NCBI RefSeq assembly: GCF_050624435.1
Contig: NC_134536.1
Location: forward strand, 144,065,487 to 144,129,486
From: Tenrec ecaudatus
Lineage: Eukaryota; Chordata; Mammalia; Afrosoricida; Tenrecidae
DNA: 64,000 bases
Direction: 5' to 3'
Notes under the pieces: model-generated
The model's database searches: none
What the model was told of the DNA's origin: nothing
Seen by the model: only the letters and a program-made list of their open reading frames with translations
Position numbers and translations under genes: made by a program
Part shown: one piece after another, positions 1 through 13,600 of the stretch
How positions within the stretch are numbered: position 1 is the first letter of the stretch
Layout: each line of letters opens with the position of its first letter

Positions 1-3000
1 TATCTAGGTTACCTAGCAGGCACTTGAACTATCTACGTTACCTAGCGTGTACTTGGAGTATGTAGGTTACCTACCGGGCTGTTGGACAATCTAGGTTACC
101 TAGCGGGCACTTGGACTATCTAGGTTAACTAACGGGCACTTGGACTATGTAGGTTCCCTAGCGGGCACTTGGACTATGTAGGTTAACTAGCGGGCATTTG
201 GAACATGTTGGTTACCTAGCGGGCACTTGGACTATGTAGGTTCCCTATCGGCACTTGGAGAATGTAGGTTAACTAGGGGGAACCTGGACTATGTAGGTTA
301 ACTAGTGGGCACTTGGACTATCTAGGTTACCTAGCAGGCACTTGGATTATGTACGTTCCCAAGCAGGCCCTTGGACTATCTACGTTACCTAGCGGGCACT
401 TAGACTATGTACGTTACCTAGCGGGCACTTGGAGTATGTACGTTTCCTAGCGAGTACTAGGACTAGATAGGTTCCCTAGCGGGCACTTGGTCTATCTAGG
501 TTACCTAGCGGGCACTTGGACTATGTAGGTTACCTAGGGGGAACTTGGACTATCTAGGTTACCTAAAGGGGACTTGGACTATGCAGGATACCTAGTGGGC
601 CCTTGGACTATATAGGTTAACGAACGGGCACTTGGACTATGTAGGTTACCTAGCAGGCACTTGCACTGTCTAGGTTACCTATCGGGCACTTGGACTATCT
701 AGGTTAACGTACGGGCACTTAGAATATCTAGGTTAACTAGCGGGCACTTGCACTATGGAGGTTATCTAGCGGGCACTTGGACTATCTAGGTAAACTAGCG
801 GGTTCTGGACTATGTAGGTTAACTAGCGGGCACTTGGACAATGCAGGTTCCCTAGTTGGCACTTTGACTATGTAGGTTCCCTAGCGGGCACTTGGACTAT
901 ATATGTTCCCTACGGGCACTAGGACAATCTAGGTTCCCTAACAGGCACTTGGAATATGTAGGTTCCCTATCGGGCACTTGGACTATGTAGGTTCCTCAGG
1001 GGGCACTTGGACTATGTAGGTTCCCTATCGGGCACTTGGACTATGTAGGATCCTCAGCGGGCACTTGGACTATGTAGGTTAACTAGCGGGCACTTGGACA
1101 ATCTAAGTTAACTAACAGGCCCTGGGCTATGTAGGTTAACTAGCGGGTACTTGGACTATGTAGGTTAAGTAGCAGGCACTTGAACTACCAGGTTAACTAG
1201 CGGTCACTTGGACTATGTAGGTAACCTAGCGGGAACTTGTACTGTCTAGGTTACCTAGTGGGCACTTGGACTATCTAGGATAACAATCGGGCACTTGGAC
1301 TATGTACGTCCCCTAGCGGGCACTTGGACTATCTAGGTTGACAAGAGGGCACTTGGACTATGTATGTCCCCTAGCGGACACTTGGACTATCTAGGTTAAG
1401 TAGCGGACCATGGACTATGTAGGTTAACTAGTGGGCACTTGGACTATCTAGATTAACTAGCGGGCACTTGGATGATGCAAGTTCCCTAGCGGGCACTTGG
1501 ACTATCTAGGTTCCCTAACGGGCACTTGGACTATGTAGGTTCCCTAGCGGGTACTTAGACTATGTACGTCCCTTAGCGGGCACTTGGACTATGTAGGTTC
1601 CCTATCGCGCACTTGGACTATGTAGGTTAACTTGCGGGCCCTTGGACTATGTAGGTTAACTAGCGGGCACTTATACTATCTAGGTTACCTAGCGGGCACT
1701 TGGACTATGTACGTCCCCTACTGGGCACTTGGACTATCTAGGATAACTAACGGGCACTTAGACTATCTAGGTTAACATACGGGCACTTGGACTATCTAGG
1801 TTAACTAGCGGGCACTTGGACTATGTAGGTTACCTAGCGGGCACTTGGACTATCTAGGTTACCTAACGGGCACTTGGACTATGCAGGATACCTAGTGGGC
1901 CCTTGGACTATATAGGTTAACGAACGGGCACTTGGACTATGTAGGTTATCTAGCAGGCACTTGCACTGTCTAGGTTACCTATCGGGCACTTGGACTATCT
2001 AGGTTAACGTACGGGCACTTGGACTATCTAGGTTACCTAGCGGGCACTTAGACTATCTAGGTTACCTAGCGGGCACTTGGACTATGTACGTCCCCTAGTG
2101 GGCACTTGGACTATCTAGGAAACTAACGGGCACTAGGACTATCTAGGTTAACTAGCGGGCACTTGGTGTATCTAGGTTACCTAGCGGGCACTTGGACTAT
2201 GTACGTCCCCTAGTGGGCACTTGGACTATCTAGGAAACTAACGGGCACTAGGACTATCTAGGTTACCTAGTGGGCACTTGGACTATGTAGGTAACCTTGC
2301 GGGCACTGGACAGTCTAGGGTACCTAGCGGGCACTTGGACTGTCTAGGTTAGCTAACAGGAAATTGGAATATCTAGGTTAACTTGCGGGCCCTTGGACTA
2401 TGTAGGTTAACTAGCGGGCACTTGGACTATCTAGGTTAAGTATCGGACCTTGGACTATGTAGGTTAACAAGCGGGCCCTTGGATTATGTAGGTTAACTAG
2501 CGGGCACTTGGACGATCTAGGTTAACTAGCGGGCACTTGGACTATCTAGGTTAACTAGCAGGCACTTTGACTATCTAGATTAACTACCGGGCAATTGGAT
2601 GATGCAGGTTCCCTAGCGGGCACTTGGACTATCTAAGTTCCCTAACGGGCACTTGGACTATGTAGGTTCCTTAGCGGGCACTTGGACTATGTACGTCCCT
2701 TAGCGGGCACTTGGACTATGTAGGTTAACTAGCGTGCCCTTGGACTATATAGGTTAACTAGACGGCGCTTAGACTATCTAGGTTACCTAGCGGGCAGTTG
2801 GATTATGTACGTTCCCTAGCGGGCACTAGGACTATCTAGGTTAACTAGAGGGCCCTTGGTCTATCTAGGTTAACTAGCGGGCACTTGGACTATCTAGGTT
2901 AAGTAGCGGACCTTGGACTTTGTAGGTTAACAAGCGGGCCCTTGGACTATGTAGGTTAACTAGCGGGCACTTGGACGATCTAGGTTAACTAGCGGGCACT

Positions 3001-6000
3001 TGGACTATCTAGGTTAACAAGAGGGCACTTGGACTATGTATGTCCCCTAGCGGGCACTTGGACTATCTAGGTTAACTAGAGGCCACTTGGAATATCTAGG
3101 TTAACTAGAGGGCCCTTGGACTATGTAGGTTAACTAGGGGGCACTTGGACTATCTAGGTTAAGTAGCGGACCTTGGACTATGTAGGTTAACTAGTGGGCA
3201 CTTGGACTATCTAGATTAACTAGCGGGCACTTGGATTATGCAGGTTCCCTAGCGGGCACTTGGACTATCTAGGTTCCCTAACGGGCACTTGGACTATGTA
3301 GGTTCCCTAGCGGGCACTTAGACTATGTACGTCCCTTAGCGGGCACTTGGACTATGTAGGTTCCCTATCGCGCACTTGGACTATGTAGGTTAACTTGCGG
3401 GTCCTTGGACTATGTAGGTTAACTAGCGGGCACTTAGACTATCTAGGTTACCTAGCGGGCACTTGGACTATGTACGTCCCCTACTGGGCACTTGGACTAT
3501 CTAGGATAACTAACGGGCACTTAGACTATCTAGGTTAACATACGGGCACTTGGACTATCTAGGTTACCTAGCGGGCACTTGGACTATGTAGGTTACCTAA
3601 CAGGCACTTGGACTATGCAGGATACCTAGTGGGCCCTTGGACTATATAGGTTAACGAACGGGCACTTGGACTAGGCAGGTTACATAGCAGGCACTTGCAC
3701 TCTCTAGGTTACCTATCGGGCACTTGGACTATCTAGGTTAACGTACGGGCACTTGGACTATCTAGGTTACCTAGCGGGCACTTGGACTATGTACGTCCCC
3801 TAGTGGGCACTTGGACTATCTAGGATAACTAACGGGCACTAGGACTATCTAGGTTAACTACCGGGCACTTGGTGTATCTAGGTTACATAGCGGGCACTTG
3901 GAGTATGTAGGTAACCTGGCGGGCACTGGAGAGTCTAGGGTACCTAGCGGGCACTTGGACTGTCTAGGTTAGCTAACAGGAAATTGGAATATCTAGGTTA
4001 CCTTGCGGGCCCTTGGACTATGTAGGTTAACTAGCGGGCACTTGGACTATCTAGGTTAACTTGCGGGTTCTTAGACTATGTAGGTTAACTAGCGGGCCCT
4101 TGGACTATGTAGGTAAACTAGCGGGCACTTGGACTATCTAGGTTAAGTACCGGACCTTGGACTATGTAGGTTAACAAACGGGCACTTGGATTATGTAGGT
4201 TAACTAGCGGGCACTTGGACTATGTAGGTTAAGTAGCAGGCACTTGAACTACCAGGTTAACTAGCGGTCACTTGGACTATGTAGGTAACCTAGCGGGAAC
4301 TTGTACTGTCTAGGTTACCTAGTGGGCACTTGGACTATCTAGGATAACAATCGGGCACTTGGACTATGTACGTCCCCTAGCGGGCACTTGGACTATCTAG
4401 GTTGACAAGAGGGCACTTGGACTATGTATGTCCCCTAGCGGACACTTGGACTATCTAGGTTAAGTAGCGGACCATGGACTATGTAGGTTAACTAGTGGGC
4501 ACTTGGACTATCTAGATTAACTAGCGGGCACTTGGATGATGCAAGTTCCCTAGCGGGCACTTGGACTATCTAGGTTCCCTAACGGGCACTTGGACTATGT
4601 AGGTTCCCTAGCGGGCACTTAGACTATGTACGTCCCTTAGCGGGCACTTGGACTATGTAGGTTCCCTATCACGCACTTGGACTATGTAGGTTAACTTGCG
4701 GGCCCTTGGACTATGTAGGTTAACTAGCGGGCACTTATACTATCTAGGTTACCTAGCGGGCACTTGGACTATGTACGTCCCCTACTGGGCACTTGGACTA
4801 TCTAGGATAACTAACGGGCACTTAGACTATCTAGGTTAACATACGGGCACTTGGACTATCTAGGTTAACTAGCGGGCACTTGGACTATGTAGGTTACCTA
4901 GCGGGCACTTGGACTATCTAGGTTACCTAACGGGCACTTGGACTATGCAGGATACCTAGTGGGCCCTTGGACTATATAGGTTAACGAACGGATACTTGGA
5001 CTATGTAGGTTATCTAGCAGGCACTTGCACTGTCTAGGTTACCTATCGGGCACTTGGACTATCTAGGTTAACGTACGGGCACTTGGACTATCTAGGTTAC
5101 CTAGCGGGCACTTAGACTATCTAGGTTACCTAGCGGGCACTTGGACTATGTACGTCCCCTAGTGGGCACTTGGACTATCTAGGAAACTAACGGGCACTAG
5201 GACTATCTAGGTTAACTAGCGGGCACTTGGTGTATCTAGGTTACCTAGCGGGCACTTGGACTATGTACGTCCCCTAGTGGGCACTTGGACTATCTAGGAA
5301 ACTAACGGGCACTAGGACTATCTAGGTTAACTAGCGGGCACTTGGTGTATCTAGGTTACCTAGTGGGCACTTGGACTATGTAGGTAACCTTGCGGGCACT
5401 GGACAGTCTAGGGTACCTAGCGGGCACTTGGACTGTCTAGGTTAGCTAACAGGAAATTGGAATATCTAGGTTAACTTGCGGGCCCTTGGACTATGTAGGT
5501 TAACTAGCGGGCACTTGGACTATCTAGGTTAAGTATCGGACCTTGGACTATGTAGGTTAACAAGCGGGCCCTTGGATTATGTAGGTTAACTAGCGGGCAC
5601 TTGGACGATCTAGGTTAACTAGCGGGCACTTGGACTATCTAGGTTAACTAGCAGGCACTTTGACTATCTAGATTAATTACCGGGCAATTGGATGATGCAG
5701 GTTCCCTAGCGGGCACTTGGACTATCTAAGTTCCCTAACGGGCACTTGGACTATGTAGGTTCCTTAGCGGGCACTTGGACTATCTCTGTTAGCTAACGGG
5801 CACTTGGACTATCTAAGTTGCCTAGCGGGCACTTGGACTACGTAGGTTCCCTAGAGGGCACTTGGACTCTGTATGTTCCCTAGCGGGCACTTGGACTATG
5901 TATGTTCCCTATGGACACTTGAACTATGTAAGTTAACTACCGGGCACTTGGACTATGTAGGTTAACAAGCGGGCCCTTGGACTATCTAGGTTACCTAGCG

Positions 6001-9000
6001 GGCACTTGGACTATGTAGATTTACTAGCGGCATTTGGACTATCTACGTTAACTAGCGGGCCCTTGGACTATGTAGATTCCCTAGCGGGCATTTGGACTAT
6101 ATAGATATACTAGCGGGCACTTAGACTTTGTAGGTTACCTAGAGGACACTTGGACTATCTAGGTTACATAGCTGGCACTTGACCTATCTTCGTTACCTAA
6201 CGGGCACTTGGACTATGTAGGTTCCCTAGCGGGAATTTGGATTATGTATGTTCCCTATCGGGCACTTGGACAATGTAGGGTACCTAGCGGGCACTTGGAG
6301 AATGTAGGTTAACTAGGGGGCACTAGGACTGTGTAAGTTTCCTAGCGGGCCCTTGGACTACCTAGGTTACCGAGCGGGCATTTGGACTATGTATGCTCCC
6401 TAGTGGTCATTTGGACTATATAGATTAACTAGCGGGCACTTAGACTTTGTAGGTTACCTAGTGGGCACTTAGACTATCTAGGTTACCTAGCTGGCACTTG
6501 AACTATCTTCGTTACCTAGCGGGTACTTGGAGTATGTAGGTTACCTACCGGGCTGTTGGACTATCTAGGTTACCTAGCGGGCACTGGGACTATCTAGGTT
6601 AACTAACGGGCACTTGGACTATGTAGGTTACCTAGCAGGCACTTGCACTGTCTAGGTTACCTATCGGGCACTTGGACTATCTAGATTAACGTACGGGCAC
6701 TTAGAATATCTAGGTTAACTAGCGGGCCCTTGCACTATGGAGGTTATCTAGCGGGCACTTGGACTATCTAGGTAAACTAGCGGGTTCTGGACTATGTAGG
6801 TTAACTAGCGGGCACTTGGACAATGCAGGTTCCCTAGTTGGCACTTTGACTATGTAGGTTCCCTAGCGGGCACTTGGACTATATATGTTCCCTACGGGCA
6901 CTAGGACAATCTAGGTTCCCTAACAGGCACTTGGAATATGTAGGTTCCCTATCGGGCACTTGGACTATGTAGGTTCCTCAGGGGGCACTTGGACTATGTA
7001 GGTTCCCTATCGGGCACTTGGACTATGTAGGATCCTCAGCGGGCACTTGGACTATGTAGGTTAACTAGCGGGCACTTGGACAATCTAGGTTAACTAACAG
7101 GCCCTGGGCTATGTAGGTTAACTAGCGGGTACTTAGACTATGTAGGTTAAGTAGCAGGCACTTGAACTACCAGGTTAACTAGCGGTCACTTGGACTATGT
7201 AGGTAACCTAGCGGGAACTTGTACTGTCTAGGTTACCTAGTGGGCACTTGGACTATCTAGGATAACAATCGGGCACTTGGACTATGTACGTCCCCTAGCG
7301 GGCACTTGGACTATCTAGGTTGACAAGAGGGCACTTGGACTATGTATGTCCCCTAGCGGACACTTGGACTATCTAGGTTAAGTAGCGGACCATGGACTAT
7401 GTAGGTTAACTAGTGGGCACTTGGACTATCTAGATTAACTAGCGGGCACTTGGATGATGCAAGTTCCCTAGCGGGCACTTGGACTATCTAGGTCCCCTAA
7501 CGGGCACTTGGACTATGTAGGTTCCCTAGCGGGCACTTAGACTATGTACGTCCCTTAGCGGGCACTTGGACTATGTAGGTTCCCTATCGCGCACTTGGAC
7601 TATGTAGGTTAACTTGCGGGCCCTTGGACTATGTAGGTTAACTAGCGGGCACTTATACTATCTAGGTTACCTAGCGGGCACTTGGACTATGTACGTCCCC
7701 TACTGGGCACTTGGACTATCTAGGATAACTAACGGGCACTTAGACTATCTAGGTTAACATACGGGCACTTGGACTATCTAGGTTAACTAGCGGGCACTTG
7801 GACTATGTAGGTTACCTAGCGGGCACTTGGACTATCTAGGTTACCTAACGGGCACTTGGACTATGCAGGATACCTAGTGGGCCCTTGGACTATATAGGTT
7901 AACGAACGGGCACTTGGACTATGTAGGTTATCTAGCAGGCACTTGCACTGTCTAGGTTACCTATCGGGCACTTGGACTATCTAGGTTAACGTACGGGCAC
8001 TTGGACTATCTAGGTTACCTAGCGGGCACTTAGACTATCTAGGTTACCTAGCGGGCACTTGGACTATGTACGTCCCCTAGTGGGCACTTGGACTATCTAG
8101 GAAACTAACGGGCACTAGGACTATCTAGGTTAACTAGCGGGCACTTGGTGTATCTAGGTTACCTAGCGGGCACTTGGACTATGTACGTCCCCTAGTGGGC
8201 ACTTGGACTATGTAGGTAACCTTGCGGGCACTGGACAGTCTAGGGTACCTAGCGGGCACTTGGACTGTCTAGGTTAGCTAACAGGAAATTGGAATATCTA
8301 GGTTAACTTGCGGGCCCTTGGACTATGTAGGTTAACTAGCGGGCACTTGGACTATCTAGGTTAAGTATCGGACCTTGGACTATGTAGGTTAACAAGCGGG
8401 CCCTTGGATTATGTAGGTTAACTAGCGGGCACTTGGACGATCTAGGTTAACTAGCGGGCACTTGGACTATCTAGGTTAACTAGCAGGCACTTTGACTATC
8501 TAGATTAACTACCGGGCAATTGGATGATGCAGGTTCCCTAGCGGGCACTTGGACTATCTAAGTTCCCTAACGGGCACTTGGACTATGTAGGTTCCTTAGC
8601 GGGCACTTGGACTATGTACGTCCCTTAGCGGGCACTTGGACTATGTAGGTTAACTAGCGTGCCCTTGGACTATGTAGGTTAACTAGACGGCGCTTAGACT
8701 ATCAAGGTTACCTAGCGGGCAGTTGGATTATGTACGTTCCCTAGCGGGCACTAGGACTATCTAGGTTAACTAGAGGGCCCTTGGTCTATCTAGGTTAACT
8801 AGCGGGCACTTGGACTATCTAGGTTAAGTAGCGGACCTTGGACTTTGTAGGTTAACAAGCGGGCCCTTGGACTATGTAGGTTAACTAGCGGGCACTTGGA
8901 CGATCTAGGTTAACTAGCGGGCACTTGGACTATCTAGGTTAACAAGAGGGCACTTGGACTATGTATGTCCCCTAGCGGGCACTTGGACTATCTAGGTTAA

Positions 9001-10650
9001 CTAGAGGCCACTTGGAATATCTAGGTTAACTAGAGGGCACTTGGACTATGTAGGTTAACTAGGGGGCACTTGGACTATCTAGGTTAAGTAGCAGACCTTG
9101 GACTATGTAGGTTAACTAGTGGGCACTTGGACTATCTAGATTAACTAGCGGGCACTTGGATTATGCCGGTTCCCTAGCGGGCACTTGGACTATCTAGGTT
9201 CCCTAACGGGCACTTGGACTATGTAGGTTCCCTAGCGGGCACTTAGACTATGTACGTCCCTTAGCGGGCACTTGGACTATGTAGGTTCCCTATCGCGCAC
9301 TTGGACTATGTAGGTTAACTTGCGGGTCCTTGGACTATGTAGGTTAACTAGCGGGCACTTAGACTATCTAGGTTACCTAGCGGGCACTTAGACTATGTAC
9401 GTCCCCTACTGGGCACTTGGACTATCTAGGATAACTAACGGGCACTTAGACTATCTAGGTTAACATACGGGCACTTGGACTATCTAGGTTACCTAGCGGG
9501 CACTTGGACTATGTAGGTTACCTAACAGGCACTTGGACTATGCAGGATACCTAGTGGGCCCTTGGACTATATAGGTTAACGAACGGGCACTTGGACTAGG
9601 CAGGTTACATAGCAGGCACTTGCACTCTCTAGGTTACCTATCGGGCACTTGGACTATCTAGGTTAACGTACGGGCACTTGGACTATCTAGGTTACCTAGC
9701 GGGCACTTGGACTATGTACGTCCCCTAGTGGGCACTTGGACTATCTAGGATAACTAACGGGCACTAGGACTATCTAGGTTAACTAGCGGGCACTTGGTGT
9801 ATCTAGGTTACATAGCGGGCACTTGGAGTATGTAGGTAACCTGGCGGGCACTGGACAGTCTAGGGTACCTAGCGGGCACTTGGACTGTCTAGGTTAGCTA
9901 ACAGGAAATTGGAATATCTAGGTTACCTTGCGGGCCCTTGGACTATGTAGGTTAACTAGCGGGCACTTGGACTATCTAGGTTAACTTGCGGGTTCTTAGA
10001 CTATGTAGGTTAACTAGCGGGCCCTTGGACTATGTAGGTTAACTAGCGGGCACTTGGACTATCTAGGTTAAGTACCGGACCTTGGACTATGTAGGTTAAC
10101 AAACGGGCACTTGGATTATGTAGGTTAACTAGCGGGCACTTGGACGATCTAGGTTAACTAGCGGGCACTTGGACTATCTAGGTTAACTAGCAGGCACTTT
10201 GACTATCTAGATTAACTACCGGTCAATTGGATGATGCAGGTTCCCTAGCGGGCACTTGGACTATCTAGGTTCCCTAACGGGCACTTGGACTATGTAGGTT
10301 CCTTAGCGGGCACTTGGACTATGTACGTCCCTTAGCGGGCACTTGGACTATGTAGGTTAACTAGCGTGCCCTTGGACTATGTAGGTTAACTAGACGGCGC
10401 TTAGACTATCTAGGTTACCTAGCGGGCAGTTGGATTATGTACGTTCCCTAGCAGGTACTTGGACTATCTAGGTTAACTAGAGGGCCCTTGGTCTATCTAG
10501 GTTAACTAACGGGCACTTGGACTATCTAGGTTAAGTAGCGGACCTTGGACTTTGTGGGTTAACAAGCGGGCCCTTGGACTATGTAGGTTAACTAGCGGGC
10601 ACTTGGACGATCTAGGTTAACTAGCGGACACTTGGACTATCTAGGTTAAC
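1..10650. repeat. Satellite block A, 5,982-bp higher-order repeat
   Basis: Rare variant monomers recur at exactly 5,982 bp: cactatggagg at 751 and 6,733, tgaactacca at 1,181 and 7,163, and gttaacatac at 1,771 and 7,753. A second family of spacings, 3,064 then 2,918 bp (sum 5,982), comes from an internal duplicate: the segment starting near 1,140 reappears near 4,205. Later landmarks shift to 5,925 bp (3,534 to 9,459; 2,592 to 8,517), because the second unit lost about two monomers (57 bp) near 8,190. Block A favours gtacgtcccctagtggg and ttccc monomers that are rare further on. Confidence 0.9.
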
Positions 10651-13600
10651 TAGCGGGCACTTGCACTATGTATGTTGCAGAGCGGGCACTTCGACTATGT
10701 AGGCTCCCTAGCAGGCACTTGGACTATGTAGGTTCCCTAGCGGGCACTTGGACTATGTAGGTTCCGTATCGGGCACTTGAACTATGTAGGTTACCTAGCG
10801 GGCACTTTGACTATGTAGGTTCCCTATCAGGCACTTGGAGAATGTAGGTTAACTAGGGGGCACTAGGACAATGTAGGTTACCTAGCGGGCCCTTGGACTA
10901 TCTAGGTTACCTAGGGGGAACCTGGACTATGTAGGTTAACTAGTGGGCACTTGGACTATCTAGGTTACCTAGCAGGCACGTGGACAATGTACGTTTCCTA
11001 GCAGGCCCTTGGACTATGTACGTTACCTAGCGGGCATTTAGACTATGTACGTTACCTAGCGGGCACTTGGACTATGTATGTTTCCTAGCGGGTACTTGGA
11101 CTAGATAGGTTCCCTAGCGGGCACTTGGTCAATCTAGGTTAACTAGCGGGCACTTGGACTATGTAGGTTAACTAGCGGACATTTGGACTATTAGTGCCCC
11201 CAGCGGGCATTTGGACTATATTGGTTACTAGCGGGCACTTGGACTATGTAGGTTAACGATCGGGCACTTGGACTATTATAGGTAACCTAGTGGTCACTTG
11301 AAATGTCTAGGTTACCTCGCGGGCACTTGGAATATGTAGGTTAACTAGCGGGCACTTGGGCTATCTAGGTTAACTAGCGGGCCATTGGACTATGTAGGTT
11401 ATCTAGCGGGCCCTTGGACTATGTAGGTTAACTAGCGGGCCCTTGGACTATGTAGGATACGTAGTGGGCACTTGGACGATCTAGGTTAACTAGCGGGTAC
11501 TTGGACTATGTAGGTTAACTAGCGGGACCTTGGACTATGTAGATTAACTAGCAGCACTTGGACTATCTACATTAACTAGCAGGCCCTTGGACTATGTAGA
11601 TTCCCTGGCAGGCACATGGACTATGTATGTTCCAGAGCGGGCACTTGGACTATGTAGGTTCCCTAGCAGCACTTGGACTATGTAGGTTCCAGAGCGGGCA
11701 TTTGGGCTATCTTGGTTCCCTAGCGGGCACTTGTACTATGTAAGTTAATTAGCGGACACATGGACGATCTAGGTTAACTAGCGGGTACTTGGATTATGTA
11801 GGTTAACTAGCGGGCCCTTGAACTATGTAGATTAACTAGCGGCACTTGGACTATCTACATTAACTAACGGGTCCTTGGACTATGTCGATTGCCTAGCGGG
11901 CACTTGGACTATGTAGGTTCCCTAGCGGGCACTTGGACTCTGTATGTTCCCTACGGACACTTGAACTATGTAAGTTAACTACCGGGCACTTGGACTATGT
12001 AGGTTAACTAGCGGGCCCTTGGACTATCCAGGTTACCTAGCGGGCACTTGGACTATGTAGGTTAACTACCGGGCACTTGCATTATCTAGGTTACCGAACG
12101 GGCATTTGGACTATGTAGGTAACCTAGCGGGCACTTGGAGAGTCTAGGTTACCTAGCGGGCACTTGGACTTCTAGGTTAACGAACGGGCACTTGGACTAT
12201 ATATGTTGCATAGCGGGCAATTGGACTATCTAGGTTAGGTAACGGGCACAAGAACTATCTAGGTTACCTAGCTGGCACTTGAATATCTACGTTATAGCGG
12301 GTTCTTGGAGTATGTAGGTTACCTAGCGGGCTGTTGGACTATTAGGGCCCCTAGCGGGCATTTGGAATATATTGGTTACGTAGCGGGCACTTGGACTATG
12401 TAGGTTAACGAACGGCACTTGGACTATGTAGGTAACCTAGTGGTCACTTGAAATGTCTAGGTTACCTAGCGGGCACTTGGACTATGTAGGTTAACTAGCG
12501 GTCACTTGGACTATCTAGGTTAACTAGCGGGCCATTGGACTATGTAGGTTAACTAGCGGGCCCTTGGACTATGTAGGTTAACTAGCGGGCCCTTGGACTA
12601 TGTAGGTTACATAGTGGGCACTTGGACGATCTAGGTTAACTAGCGGGTACTTGGACTATGTAGGTTAACTAGCGGGCCCTTGGACTATGTAGATTAACTA
12701 GCGGCACTTGGACTATCTACATTAACTAGCGGGCCCTTGGACTATGTAGATTCCCTGGCAGGCACTTGGACTATGTATGTTCCAGAGCGGGCACTTGGAC
12801 TATGTAGGTTCCCTAGCAGTCCCTTGGACTATGTAGGTTCCAGAGCGGGCACTTGGACTATCTAGGTTCCCTAGCGGGCACTTGTACTATGTAGGTTAAT
12901 TAGCGGACACTTGGACGATCTAGGTTAACTAGCGGGTACTTGGATTATTTAGGTTAACTAGTGGGTCCTTGAACTATGTAGATTAACTAGCGGCACTTGG
13001 ACAATCTACATTAACTAGCGGGTCCTTGGACTATGTAAATTGCCTAGCGGGCACTTGGACAATGTAGGTTCCCTAGCGGACACTTGGACTCTGTATGTTC
13101 CCTACGGACACTTGAACTATGTAAGTTAACTACCGGGCACTTGGACTATGTAGGTTAACTAGCGGGCCCTTTTACTATCTATGTTACCTAGCGGGCACTT
13201 GGACTATGTAGGTTAACTACCGGGCACTTGCATTATCTAGGTTACCGAACGGGCATTTGGACTATGTAGGTAACCTAGCGGGCACTTGGAGAGTCTAGGT
13301 TACCTAGCGGGCACTTGGACTTCTAGGTTAATGAACGGGTACTTGGACTATGTATGTTGCATAGCAGGCAATTGGACAATCTAGGTTAGGTAATGGGCAC
13401 AAGAACTACGTTATAGCGGGTTCTTGGAGTATGTAGGTTACCTAGCGGGCTGTTGGACTATCTAAGTTACCAAGCGGGCACTGGGACTATCTAGGTTAAC
13501 TAACGGGCACTTGGACTATGTAGGTTCCCTAGCGGGCCCATGGACTATGTAGGTTCCCTAGCGAGCACTTGGACTATGTGGGTTCCCTAGCGGGCATTTG

